Shown: positions 1 to 10,903 of the stretch, one piece after another
Layout of the letters: each line of letters starts with the position of its first letter
How positions within the stretch are numbered: position 1 is the stretch's first letter
Assembly (NCBI GenBank): GCA_013339895.1
Contig: JABACO010000004.1
Location: forward strand, 2,605,879 to 2,669,878
Reading direction: 5' to 3'
From: Ephydatia muelleri
Lineage: Eukaryota > Porifera > Demospongiae > Spongillida > Spongillidae
DNA: 64,000 nucleotides
Made by a program: the position numbers and the translations under genes
Notes under the pieces: generated by a model
The model's database searches: none
What the model saw: the letters and a program-made list of their open reading frames with translations, nothing else
Told to the model about the DNA's origin: nothing

Positions 1-473
1 TCATTGTTCCCATGGTTAGGCTGAGAGCAGTAATGATCTCTTGGCTTCATGATGGTATGCAGCTGTCTGGCTCCCTCCTGGTCCAGTAGAACAATTTTGT
101 GCTTAGAAAATCTTCGGCTGCTACTATGGTGGTCACGACAGAGCTTGCACAGGAACTGGCAACACATACAACAGAACACCACTGCAAGGCCATTGTGTCC
201 ATCCACACATTCATCACAACACACCTCACTGTTGTTCACCATCTTGGACGTGTACCCTGCTACCTCTACTTCAAATCCAAGATGGAGGTTCTGAGGGAGA
301 ACACTGGCCCCTCCCAATGGGATGCTGGTGTTTCGTTCACAGATGGGACATTGGAACATTTGTTGGGAACCACTTTTCTCTATCTCATGATGGAGACATT
401 GTAGACAGAAGGAGTGCAAACATGACAGCATTCTTGGATCCTTGTAGGGCTTGGAGCACACACCACAGGTCAT
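1..473 (-). CDS. TRIM-NHL copy A, 5' part (RING, B-box1, start of B-box2), cut by window edge
   Basis: The minus-strand frame reads from an ATG at 473 and is open to the window edge. It shows the RING pattern (CGVC, CLHSFC, CPIC), then a cysteine-rich B-box1 (CCDECVDG, CRDHHSS) and the start of B-box2 (RDHYCSQPNH), as in the intact copy at 18275-20497. TRIM proteins of this type are RING E3 ubiquitin ligases whose NHL propeller binds RNA or protein. Compared with sister copies, the first codons have lost one base (GGAAAACC instead of GGAGAAACC), so the usual start Met is out of frame. The point mutation making ATG-ACC-TGT supplies a new in-frame start immediately before the first zinc-binding Cys. 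Whether this start is used is unknown, so the copy may be a pseudogene. The coiled coil, filamin and NHL parts would lie left of the window. Confidence 0.75.
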   Translation of the reverse strand, partial: MTCGVCSKPYKDPRMLSCLHSFCLQCLHHEIEKSGSQQMFQCPICERNTSIPLGGASVLPQNLHLGFEVEVAGYTSKMVNNSEVCCDECVDGHNGLAVVFCCMCCQFLCKLCRDHHSSSRRFSKHKIVLLDQEGARQLHTIMKPRDHYCSQPNHGNN

Positions 474-623
474 GTGTGGAAAGGGTTTTCCATAACCACA
501 CTGTTTGGTAGTGAAGAGTACAATAATTCATAGGTTATACAGTCCATGCAAAGCACTTGAAAGATATGGCCTAGTTAAATTCAAACTGCACTGATGTGAG
601 ACATTTTGCACTACAGCACCAAG

Positions 624-1408
624 TAAGGCTTGAAACCTGTTAGTTTAGAAAAAACCCGGTTGTAAGAGGTTATTAAAATTTAAAAACCGGTCGGTTAAGG
701 TGATTGTTTAAAAAAATCACTGGTCAGTTGAGGTTGTTTGTTTTAAAACAACCGGTTATTGCCAGTGTAACAATTAATTAATCGATGGGACCAAAAGTTA
801 AACCAGCACAACCTTGGGCTTTGCCACATGGCAAGAAAGATGGTCCGCGGCGTACCCCTAAGAATGTCGCCTTGTTGCTAAGTGTCCAGCAAAGTCACCC
901 TTCTGGATAGTTTTTCAAGTTTTCAAGTTTTCCGTGAAGCCGTTTCTATCAAATGGTCCTTACGCATGGGCTATCCATCATAAAGTTATAGGGTACTGAA
1001 TTTATAATTAGCTATACATTTCAATCCGAGCGTTACTTTTCTTTTGCTTGTCCTGTAAAATTTGATAGTATCATAGGGGTAATTTTGCTGGACACTGTTC
1101 CAAATATAATAAAGTTACTGTAAGTATCACCATGCATACAACGAAGAGATGAATCTCTCCATTCTTCGCTTTCGTCCGCTTATTGTTTTCTCGTGCCCAG
1201 CATTATTGGTAGATGCAAGACGGACGTGACGCCACTTGCTACTCCTCATGCAATAAAATATCAACTGGTCAGTTGTGATTGCTTAATATTTTAACAACCG
1301 GTTGAAGCGGTTATTTAGCTGAAATAGAACCGGTTGAGGCGGTGATTTAATTCTCGCGATCGGTTAACCATTTAACCAGAGCTCCGGCACAACCGGTTTC
1401 ACGCCTTA
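624..1408. mobile_element. hAT-like non-autonomous element (MITE) with 8-bp target duplication
   Basis: The ends are inverted repeats: TAAGGCTTGAAACCTGTT at the left, and the right end reads TAAGGCGTGAAACCGGTT on the other strand. The flanks GCACCAAG (616-623) and GCACCAGG (1409-1416) form an 8-bp target duplication with one mismatch. The uninterrupted target is seen in the 5' flanks of the other TRIM copies (near 20633, 30366, 30843 and 61053), which proves an insertion. The interior is rich in ACCGG/CCGGT words near both ends, as expected of subterminal transposase-binding sites in hAT elements. No transposase ORF is present. An 8-bp duplication fits hAT, and P or Merlin are alternatives. 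It sits about 150 bp upstream of the start of TRIM copy A. Confidence 0.8.
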
Positions 1409-1997
1409 GCACCAGGGCTAGTATTGCAGTGTAAGAATCCAGACACCTTATGAATGCTAAGCTATAATGACGTAAGACAGCATATGAATGACCACTAGGT
1501 TCTGTTTGTAATGAGCACAGACTGAGTACAAAAAACCTGGCCAGACTAAATCGGATGGAGTTTTCTGCTACGTAAAACGTTCGGATGGAGTTTCTGCTAT
1601 GTAAAACGTTATGTTGCCACAAGTTACGAAGTGCATATACATACGCTTTAGCTCTTTTATACCAAGGCTATTGTAATCCATTTCACCACAGATAGTTTCT
1701 ATGCGTAAAAACGCTCAAACTGCTATACAAAGCATATGCTTATCCCGATGCGCCTTGAGTATAGCTGGGCACTAGCCAATGAATTTGTACCCCCCTCCAC
1801 GTGCACCCCCCCCTCGAAACTCGCCACTGCACACGCGCGCCAGTCATGGTGATAACTCCATCTCTTGATTCATCGATGTTAACTAGGGTAGGTGTGGGTT
1901 AGGTCCCTCCAAATGTGGGGGCATCACCCGCATACACACAGAAGTACATAGTAGAGCCACTGGTTGTGAACTCCCAAATACGGATAATAAAGGGTAA

Positions 1998-2019
1998 CCC
2001 CCCCCCCCCCCCCCCCCCC
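1998..2019 (+). repeat. poly(C) tract of 22 bases
   Basis: An uninterrupted run of C. The surrounding 1420-2600 bases hold no recognisable gene; the 1409-1640 part is the ordinary 5' flank of TRIM copy A resumed after the hAT-like element. Confidence 0.9.
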
Positions 2020-2611
2020 TGTCTGTCTCTCAAAACCAGCCTCTCAAGAGAGGACACTGCTCTTACAGCACGAGTGCGAGCGCTCCCATGTTTGCTATTA
2101 ATTGTTTGTAAATGTTTACATGCTCATTGTGGAGATCACAAGGCAGGTTGCGCCCTTTGCCACCATGGGTATTCACAAATCTTCCCCACTTAGCTGGTGC
2201 ACAAGGTTAGGCTGAAGAGTAGCAAATTGGAATTGTAGTCGAAGAGCCTCGAGTGCATACTTAGTCTTCCTCTCTGCATGGAAGTGAAGCATACACAACT
2301 TCCAACATCTGATGACACGTTCGCCATCTCCTTCCTTACAGGCATCAGTGAAAAGGTGTACTAAAGCTGCAAAGTGGCATAGAACACATGCATAGCTCAG
2401 TAGAAATACTTTACTTGTATACGCGTTGTGTATTTCTAAATGGAGCGCAATGAAAATCTACGGGGCGACACACACAGAGACGAGGAAAAGCCAGCGCTGG
2501 GAACGAGGAGTATACACAATCCAGGTTTCCAAAATAAACTATAAAAGTATACGATTACCACTTTTCTTGGTAATGGCTAGCGCATGCACACTACGACCAT
2601 GGCAGTGTCTA

Positions 2612-2661
2612 CCAGGCCCTATTTTTTGCCCCCGTAACTTTAATGTAAAAATAGGGCCTGG
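2612..2661. repeat. Perfect 15-bp inverted repeat (hairpin)
   Basis: The arms CCAGGCCCTATTTTT (2612-2626) and AAAAATAGGGCCTGG (2647-2661) are exact complements separated by 20 bases. The outward continuation GGGACGAGGC resembles the terminal sequence of the long-TIR element at 5165-7300 (TCTCGTACCCAGACCC), so it may be a solo end of a related element. Confidence 0.7.
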
Positions 2662-2867
2662 GGACGAGGCTAACCTGGAGGTGGGGATGAATCCCATGAG
2701 GATGGTAATATGATACAGTTTTTGTTATGAAAGGAGGGGGGTGGGTGTTTGATGGGACCAGATGAGCAGCCAAGTGTACAAAAGTGGACAATTACAGACT
2801 GCCATCACCCACACACCCATGTCCAGGTAGGCGTGTGAGATGAAAGGAGACAGCTGGGCCAAGCAAC

Positions 2868-3016
2868 CTAGGATCCAGTCGCGGTCCTTCTGCCCTCTAC
2901 CCTTCCATTCCTTCTCAGCCTTCTCAATGTTTGCATTGTAGGTGTCACGCAATGCCTTGGCCTTGAAGTGTTGGTTGTAGTTGTCATTTGCTGTTTTGCG
3001 CTGCCCATCAGAAAGG
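2868..3016 (-). CDS. Candidate exon of an unidentified gene
   Basis: On the minus strand, a lysine/glutamate-rich stretch (KALRDTYNANIEKAEKEWKG) follows an AG acceptor at 3017-3019, with a possible GT donor after position 2868. The composition looks like real protein, unlike the adjoining (CA)n frame. The frame stays open to 2725, so the exon end is uncertain. I do not recognise the protein and see no neighbouring exon that clearly joins to it. Confidence 0.3.
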
Positions 3017-3071
3017 CTGTGCCTCAATGCGACATTATACATGTGCGTGCGCACATACAAACTCGCGCGCA

Positions 3072-3202
<131 letters not shown>

Positions 3203-3962
3203 TACAACTCAGTGACACAACACTTGGGTAGTATATGCATGTGCATAATCTAGCTTTCATGCATACGCAAACACTAGTCTGAGGACCCGACTAGATCCCG
3301 AGACTAGTGACACACAGAAGCAAAAGGCTCTACCTGTAGGTATCACTTAGATAATGTACATGTTCTTGAATAGAAGAGCGAGCACACCATAGAGACAGCT
3401 TTGCAATGTAAGAATTAAGACACTGCCGCTTGTTCCGCCATTATCTCTGCACGCACGATCGTCGACGTCTGTAGCAAAGCCCTCACGTGATCTCGTTGCC
3501 AACAAGGCCTTAAATTATTGTGCCCAAAACAATTTAAACATCTGAGGCAAGAAAACAGTGGGGTCTAAAATATTTAGACTACTGTAAAAAATAAAGAAGT
3601 ACATTACCTTTAATTTCCAAGTGCGACCTAATCACTATCTTATTTGAGCTAAGAATTATGAGTGATTGAATGCATTAATTAGGTATGGAAAATAACATTT
3701 TGTATACATCTCTATGGTAAGTGCTATTTTGCAAAAAGGCAAGAAATATTTCATTTTAAAGAGATAATTATTGATAATCAAGATCTTATTATTCTGAAGC
3801 AAAATTGACTGTGACCTAAGGTGGGCGGATAGTAGTTAAGGCATTAATAATCAATGTGTTAAAAATCCATTCATTTTCTATGGAAGTTATACAGGAGTAT
3901 ACGCGATTATACAAACTGCAACAATTGTCAATTCCTTTTGACCGGGCATTTCTCCATATGAA

Positions 3963-4180
3963 TGTAAGAATGGTGGTCTCAGGTCCAGGGAGCTGCTATG
4001 GAATTTGACCCAGCAGTGTTTGGAATGCATATCGTTTGGGCTGAGGTTGCCATGGCAGCAGCCAAAACTGGTGCAAAGGACAGACGTTTCAAGCTGGAAG
4101 TCCGAATCAGCCAAATGCAGCTATGTGAAAGCCTCCCTTGAGTGCCATTTGGAATTTATGTCTAAAGGACTGGGTTATCT
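3963..4180 (+). pseudogene. Tyrosine recombinase remnant 1 (C-terminal part)
   Basis: Fragments in shifting plus-strand frames match the XerD/DIRS/Crypton-like tyrosine recombinase also seen at 33160-33785, such as SWKSESAKCSYVKASLECHL. The family has an HxxR box, a second His and a nucleophilic Tyr. Here the HSLRAG-type box reads HIVWAE, so the catalytic Arg is lost, and the frame is broken. Only the last third of the domain is present. Confidence 0.65.
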
Positions 4181-5328
4181 AACTTGGCCTGTTCTTTGTG
4201 CCTCTATGTGGCTGTGCGTGTGTGATTGCAGGTGTGCACAACACTGCAAACGTCATGTGACTGGATGGGGTGGGGAGGTGATGTAAGCAATGCATGGGGA
4301 GGAAGATACATGTTTCTGCTGTATGTACGGAGTTTAAACTACTGTAAGCTTCCTCCCAATTTGATTGGTCAGGCAGCATGTGGTGGCCACGTGGGTGGGA
4401 TATTTAAGTAATTGAGGGGGCATAACTGTTCAGACTAAGCGCACAATAGGTAACTTTTCCCAGTGTTTTATGTTCCACGTAATGCAGACAGGAAGCAGAG
4501 CAGAGATATTCCTTAGCCAGAGAGCAGATCATGAAGTGAAGGGGACGTTAGTGGGATCAGGAGGAGTGTGGTGGAGCTTTGTGTTCTTTGTGCTTGTTGC
4601 AAGCAGTGCTTCAATGGTCTTTTCCCTACTGTGTGGATTTCTTTCACTAGGTATTTCCCCACAGAGGTTTTTTCCATGTGGGTGTGGGCCCACCCCTCTA
4701 AATTAATATTATCTGTTCTGGCCCCCACTCTGCTTGGTAGGAGCTATGTGTTTAGTAGTAGTTGGTTGTTTTAAGTTGGTGTCAGTTTATGAATGTGTCT
4801 GTGTGTGTGTGTTTGCAGGCATGCACAACAACACTAAACCAATTCAGTGTCGTGTCAGAGGGTAAGGGGAACTTAAGGGGGGAAGTGGGGAGGTGCTGTA
4901 AGCAATGCATGGGAGGGAGCAGGACAACCTTTCTATACTCCCATGCATGCACAATAAAGAACCTATACGCTGATGAACACTGGAATGCTGGCGTGGCGAG
5001 CGAAGCATGAGAGCACGTGACCTGCAGGTAATACAGCATACATGTATAACTCTCACAGAGCATGCAACGGATGTACGAGTTGATCCATCATATGTGAGTA
5101 CAGTGGCGTCAACCACGCCGCCCAGCATGCAGATGGTATGTCGCGTCGCGCATGTAACTTTACCTAGTCTCGTACCCAGACCCAAACGTACGTAAGCATT
5201 ATCGCTTACAGTATAATACAGCGTACATAGGGTCTGGCTACGACATCACGATAAAACGTGAGGTTTTGTTTTAGTGTGTCTGTCTTTGCTTAAGCTACGG
5301 AGAGAAAAGGCTACCACCGCAATGATAG

Positions 5329-6956
5329 TCTCAGAGTGGTGAACGGGATGGGCTGGAAAGCGATTCACGACAGATTTTAGACGTACTTCGTAATGAGTCC
5401 TTCCATATTATGTTTTCTTCTGATATTGTCCAAGATGCATTACTTCACCTTCCTTCTAAATGTTCCAAATCCCCTGATGGATTCCCTGCTTTGTTTTTCA
5501 AATCAATTGCTTCTGCTATTGCCTTTCCGCTTTCCTTACTTTTTAATGATTCTATTGATAGTGGTATCATTCCTAAAGCATGGAAGGTTGCCTTTGTATG
5601 CCCTGTCTATAAAAAAGGCCTTCATTCTTTGCCATCAAACTATCGCCCAATATCATTAACTTGTATATCTTGCAAAGTTATGGAATCCATTGTATCTCAA
5701 TCTATTATATCTCATCTCAGATCACATCAGCTAATATCTGCTGACCAGTTTGGGTTTCTTTCTAGACGCTCTACTTGCACACAATTGCTAACTACTCTGA
5801 ATGATTGGACAATATCCATTGATAATCACCTTAAAGTTGATGCAGTCTATATTGACTTTGCAAAAGCTTTTGATACTGTTTGTCATCCTAAATTGATACT
5901 CAAACTTAAAGCATATGGTATGGCACCCCAGATCTTGAAATGGTTATCATCATTCTTAAATGGTCGTTCACAGTGTGTATATATTGGGAATTGTTTGTCT
6001 AAGCTGTTGCCTGTTGTTAGCGGTGTACCACAGGGGTCAGTTCTAGGCCCACTACTGTTCTTGTTATATGTTAATGATCTTCCAGATGCTATTCCCCACC
6101 CTGTTCAAATCAAGATGTTTGCTGATGATACTCAATTTTATCATGCTCATCCAAACCATGATGATACTGCAATTGCTAAGTGCTTATCTCTTTTTTCTTC
6201 ATGGTCTGATATATGGCAATTGTCAGTTGCATCACAGAAATGTGTATCCATTTCATTTGGAAATCCGAATATTCCTTCTCTGCAATGTTCAATAGGCAGT
6301 GTACCTTTACAGTCAGTCACTTCAATTTGTGATCTTGGTGTCCATCTCAGCTCTGATCTTAAACCTCATGTTCATTGTTCTTATGTTGCTGCAAAGGCTT
6401 TTGGTCGTTGTTCAGTGTTACTAAAGGGATTTATTTCTAATGATCCTCATCTCTTGGTTCTGGCCTATAAGATCTATGTAAGGCCTATACTAGAATATAA
6501 CTCACCTATATGGAGTCCTTGGTTAATCTCTGATATAAAGTGTATTGAGCGTGTTCAACGTTTCTTCACAAGGACTATATGTAAACGTACTGGTATTTCT
6601 GAACTTAGTTATTCTGATAGGCTTCATAACCTTGGCCTCCAATCACTTGAATATCGCAGAATATTTTCTGACTTAGTCTTGTGTTACAAGATTGTGTATC
6701 AGACTGTTGACCTCAAACGTGATGACTTTTTTTATATTCCCCTGCTTTCACTACACGTGGTCACTCATGTAAAATCCAGCACAAGTGTATACCCCCCCAT
6801 CGTTCATGCAGGTACCATTTCTTCAGCAACAGAGTAATTCATATGTGGAATTCACTACCTCAGCACATTGTTACAGCCAAAGATGTTAAAGTCTTCAAAT
6901 CATTATTATCTAAACATGACCTTTCCAACCTTTGTAAACTTTTCCCATATAGATAG
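5329..6956 (+). pseudogene. Non-LTR (LINE, jockey/CR1-like) reverse transcriptase, 5'-truncated and frameshifted
   Basis: The frame is open from 5329 (first Met 5410) to 6837 and encodes the RT core in order: SPDGFPALFF and NYRPISLTC, motif A with DFAKAFD, motif B SGVPQGSVLGP, the FADD catalytic motif (MFADDTQFY), and the C-terminal LEYNSPIWSPW and IERVQRFFTRTI blocks. RTs of this group copy element RNA at the target site. The upstream apurinic endonuclease domain is absent. Near a T7 run at about 6727-6733 the frame shifts. The true C-terminus (FFSNRVIHMWNSLP to LCKLFPYR) continues in the next frame to a stop at 6954-6956. It is followed by an (ATT)n tail, the usual 3' mark of such elements. 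It lies wholly inside the TIR element at 5165-7300. Confidence 0.9.
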
Positions 6957-6991
6957 GCAGTTTATAAGAGCATTTGTATGCCATTACTTGC

Positions 6992-6994
<3 letters not shown>

Positions 6995-7027
<33 letters not shown>
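6995..7027 (+). repeat. (ATT)n 3' tail of the LINE
   Basis: About 11 ATT units follow 38 bp after the RT stop codon. Simple-repeat tails of this kind mark the 3' end of non-LTR elements. The sequence from here to 7220 (CCGCGCACGCACGATC and following) is the interior of the TIR element. Confidence 0.85.
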
Positions 7028-7028
<1 letters not shown>

Positions 7029-8689
7029 TGGCTTTACCTTCGTTTTAGACACGTGTCCATATATCACAACCTTAGCCGCGCACGCACGATCAAGCACCAG
7101 GCTCCTCTCTGTAGTGTGGAATGCTATTGGAATCTAATTACCGTGACGTCACGCGAACTCTCGATTCTGATTGGAGCGCCAACATTCCGGCGCACCAGAA
7201 CAATTTCGATCGACTTGTTGGCCAGACCCTCTGTACGTGATGTTATACTGTAATAAGCGATAATCATCGTTACGTACATTTGGGTCTGGGTACGAGACTA
7301 AACTTTACCGCCTCTGCGCTTTATGCCCACCTCCCTTTGGTTCCCTCGTCAATCGGTGGGCGTGCCATGCAATGTTCGAGTGGTTTAGACAAATATTTCC
7401 ATGACACAAATGCACCGCCTAATGACACACCAGGACAAGCCGCATGAACAGTATTCAAAACCCTTCTAACGCAACTGAAATATGCACGCCTCTTTGAGAA
7501 ACACGAGGTCTATATTTGACACCAATCCTTCCTTCCTCAGTCCCCCTTTACCTGTTCTTTGGATCTGATGTTTCCATGTGTTGAGCTTTTGACTGTCAGA
7601 TAAATCTGATACAATTGAGCACGGTTATAGCCGGCTAGCCAGTAAAGGTCGCGTGATTGCTCTATTATAGCTACCAATGAATAAGTTTATTGATTCGTTA
7701 TGTTTACTTGAATAGGAACGCTCTCAATGATATTAATAACACTCATGGAAGAGGGTGTTGGAGGCAAATAAAAAGTTGAGAGGATGAGCTGGATAAATGG
7801 AAAGGGGCAAACTTGTCTACACAGGTTGCACCCCAAACCAATAATCTGCTATTTGACCGAGGAACCATGGTGATACTATCGGGATGCTTACCATCTGCAT
7901 GATCAAGACCAGTGGGTTCAAGCCGAGAAGAAACTATATGGCTGAGGACAGTGCCCTGTGCAAAATGTCATTCAGCATGGCATGGCAGAAGTGGTGACAT
8001 TTGAGTAGGACAAACAAACACGATCAGAATGGTTTGTAACAAGTGCACACACAATTAGACTTACTACTAAAGGTGCACAGCTGTATTTATCAGAGACAAT
8101 CACAATTGGGAGGGGGCAAAGTTTCTGTATACAGTTGAAATCGTGGTACTTGTGGATAAATTATTATATTAAAAGCGCTATATATACTACGTCGACGGCT
8201 CTATCGATCATCCGAGTCAAAAATTTCAATGCTGTAACCATTAGCGTTATAATCCCAAATAAGTGCTGTTTATAGAGGTAGTACTGAAAGGTTTTGAGAT
8301 ACTTTTACCAGCAAGAATTCCTTATGGGTCATCGTAGTTAGCTGTTATAGATAGATGAGTGGTGTCTGCAATAGAAACACCCAAACAACCTGTATAGTAG
8401 CTTAACTGTACGCTAAAACATTCCTCTTAACTTTAGGCTGTGACATTGTAGTCCATTCTCAGATGAATAACATTTTAATCCTCTCCCTACCTAAAATTGC
8501 TAACAACTGGTGGGGCTGATAAAATGAGTAAAAGTAAAAGGCAACAGTAATAGGAGATGTATGTTAAATGCTTACCTGGGCTACTGATTTAACACTAGAT
8601 GTACATGCAAGTCGACGCTGGGGTACACAATACCTTGTGCATGTAAGAGATACACTAGGCAACACGTTGATCAATCTGAAACTCAAACA

Positions 8690-9303
8690 AGCACACAGAC
8701 ACATACACACACACACACTAAATACACATACACGCACATGCACATACACACACATGCTGCACAGATACACACATGCACAGACTCACACACAGGCATAGAC
8801 ACAGGCACAAACACAAACAGGCACACATGAATGCACATAGACACACAGACACTCACACAGACACACGAACTGACACACATACAGGCACACACACACAGAC
8901 ACACACATGGTCACAAGGCACTCACAGACACACACAGCACACACACACGAAATACACAGACACACACACACGACATACACACAGACATGCACAGACACAC
9001 ACAAACTTAACACACACAAGATACACACACACAGACATACAAGCACACACAGACACACACGAAATACTCAGACACACCTATAGACACTCACACATTAAAT
9101 ACACAGACACACGATACGCACAGACATACATACACACAGACTCATACAAATAAACTACATACAGACACACACACGAAATACACATAGATACACACATCAG
9201 ACACACACGCACACACATGCACACACACAGACACACACACAGATACACACACGACATACACACAGACACACACACGCATGCACATACACAGACACACATG
9301 TAG
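8690..9303 (+). repeat. Degenerate CA-rich satellite (CACACAGA-type)
   Basis: About 600 bases of imperfect ACACAC, CACAGACA and ACATACAC units. The long His/Thr frames here are composition artefacts. It begins just after gamma copy 1 ends. Confidence 0.9.
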
Positions 9304-9411
9304 CTACTCGCACCTATATGCATATATGCATGTACCGTCTCTAAAGTTAGAGCTCTATGTCATGTACATGCATCATGCCCCCAAAGACTTGGTCCTCAGT
9401 GTACATGCATT

Positions 9412-9413
<2 letters not shown>

Positions 9414-9443
<30 letters not shown>
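9414..9443 (+). repeat. poly(C) tract, 30 bases
   Basis: An uninterrupted C run in an otherwise gene-free stretch (9304-10054). Confidence 0.95.
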
Positions 9444-9520
9444 ATAGGATTGGTGTACTGTATACATGTGGCAAAGAATATCACTGTATTCACCACAGCA
9501 CATAGTGCAATATTAAAAAG

Positions 9521-9559
9521 TGTGTGTGTGTGTGTGTGTGTGTGTGGGGGGGGGGGGGG
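9521..9559 (+). repeat. (TG)13 followed by poly(G)
   Basis: TG dinucleotides run directly into a G tract of about 14 bases. Together with the poly(C) run at 9414-9443 this could pair as a cruciform or foldback. Confidence 0.9.
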
Positions 9560-10053
9560 CTGATTTCTTTTGAGCAAAATGGATAATTAAGTATTTTTGT
9601 ACACAAGTCTACATGTAGAGATGCATGAAATTGTTTTTAATCGTGACGCGTACGATTTTGTCATCGAAAAAGTTGTTGTCGGCTATCATTCCTTGATGAA
9701 ATTTATACACTTGGCCAAAAAAATTGTGGTGTGTGTGTGTGGAGGGTCCCTGCAACGTGCATAAGACTTTAAATTCTTACACACTCACATCCATCTTTCT
9801 GTAGTTAAGTACAATTGTGTAATAAAGCTTTCCTGTTTGGCAAAATCCTTGATCCTTGATCAACTTCTCATCATTCTTTTGCCTCCACTACTCAGACAGC
9901 TGTGTGGCTTGTGTACCAGTTGCAGAGACTTGAGTCTCTCTTTGCCCACACAATATGTAGCTCACACAGAGGACATGAACATGCCCTCATGTTGGTTCAC
10001 ACACCCTGATGCATGTGTATTTGTTGTGCAAATGGTCTGTACATCCTGAGCAC

Positions 10054-10181
<128 letters not shown>

Positions 10182-10234
10182 TCTAATAATTACAGCACAC
10201 CCACATGCATTCGATTGTAAGACTTCCTCTGAAC

Positions 10235-10408
10235 CTGTTCTCTGCACATGCATCAAGAAGTTCTATTCTATTGAACAGCTCAAGAGGCCACTGATTCATT
10301 CTCGATTTCTGTACCAATCTCTGTGTGTTTCCTCTGTATTGTTGCAAGCAGACGTACAACCTTCTCTTAGTACACTCATCTAGCATTCTGTACAAGTGCT
10401 CATCTGAC
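10235..10408 (-). CDS. Candidate internal exon of an unidentified helical protein
   Basis: On the minus strand a pyrimidine-rich CTTCTTTTACAG acceptor (10409 upward) precedes an open 174-base segment, and a GT donor follows at 10233-10234. The segment encodes about 57 charged, helix-prone residues, including EHLYRMLDECTKRRLYVCLQ and NQWPLELFNRIELLDAC. The two boundaries have the same phase, so the exon could be skipped without changing frame. I do not recognise the protein. The splice signals and sensible composition are the only support, and partner exons were not found. Confidence 0.4.
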
Positions 10409-10477
10409 CTGTAAAAGAAGCTTCTTTTTTCTTTGGAGTACAGTATAATGAAATCGTTTACTAGCTTGCAATCGATA

Positions 10478-10903
10478 TGTCTGTGTGAACTTACCAAGGG
10501 CCCTGACCTACCACAATCTGCAACGATAAGGGAGGTACAATCATTTCATCGCAGGTCTCACAGGCCTACTTTTTCCATCAGCACAATTTTGTGTGTCCCA
10601 TATTGCACTAATTGAATGCAGGGAATGAAACGGGTGTACATGAACTCAGATTGCTGTTCCTCACGAAAAGTACAAAGTACGTTCTGTGCTCCACATCCCT
10701 TGCTAAAACCTTCTAGGAGTAGTGATTTAATTTACTACATACAAACTAGTACAGTGTGACACGCAACACTGACTGTGTTGCCTCTTCTTGATGAAAAAGG
10801 ACAGGTAAGTTTTTTCTGAAGGGCGATGTTTCTGCCTAGGGATGAATTACACTATCATTGCTGATTGTGGTAGGTCAGGGCCAGTGGTAAATTTACACAG
10901 ACA
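10478..10903. mobile_element. Short TIR element with TA target duplication (Tc1/mariner-like MITE)
   Basis: About 45 bases at each end are imperfect inverted repeats sharing TGTCTGTGT, TTACCA and GGCCCTGACCTACCACAATC. TA dinucleotides abut both outer ends (10476-10477 and 10904-10905). No coding capacity is visible. No empty site was found in the window, so the TA duplication is suggestive only. Confidence 0.55.

Larger units (their letters stand above)
5165..7300. mobile_element. Mutator-like long-TIR element carrying a reverse transcriptase insert
   Basis: The ends are near-identical inverted repeats of roughly 75-80 bp: left TAGTCTCGTACCCAGACCCA, right TGGGTCTGGGTACGAGACTA. Further matching words, including TTATCGCTTA and CAGTATAA, lie inside the arms. 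The element is flanked by a perfect 9-bp duplication, AACTTTACC, at 5156-5164 and 7301-7309. The empty site (GCATGTAACTTTACCGCCTC) is intact in gamma copy 2 near 34757 and near 14306. A 9-bp duplication with long TIRs is typical of Mutator-like elements, but no MULE transposase is present. Inside lies a truncated non-LTR retrotransposon (about 5330-7027). Whether the LINE jumped into the element later or was captured and mobilised with it is not settled. Confidence 0.8.
3935..8605 (+). repeat. Gamma block copy 1 (segmental duplication), interrupted by the element at 5165-7300
   Basis: Apart from the insertion at 5165-7300, this stretch runs colinear with 33545-36677, from the recombinase remnant through to a shared end at TTTAACACTAGATGTACA. 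Partial copies are at 14150-14640 and 54870-55680. It contains AATAAA near 4951 and motifs like ATTGCAGGTGTGCACAACA (a splice-acceptor-like TTGCAG), but no intact reading frame. It may be the 3' non-coding part of an old recombinase-bearing element. Confidence 0.75.

Noticed and set aside
1347..1622. 91-codon minus-strand frame near the hAT-like element
   Set aside because: It spans the element boundary (1408), so it is created by the insertion.
8773..9323. His/Thr-rich and Cys/Val-rich proteins in the CA-rich satellite
   Set aside because: Composition artefact; no codon structure.
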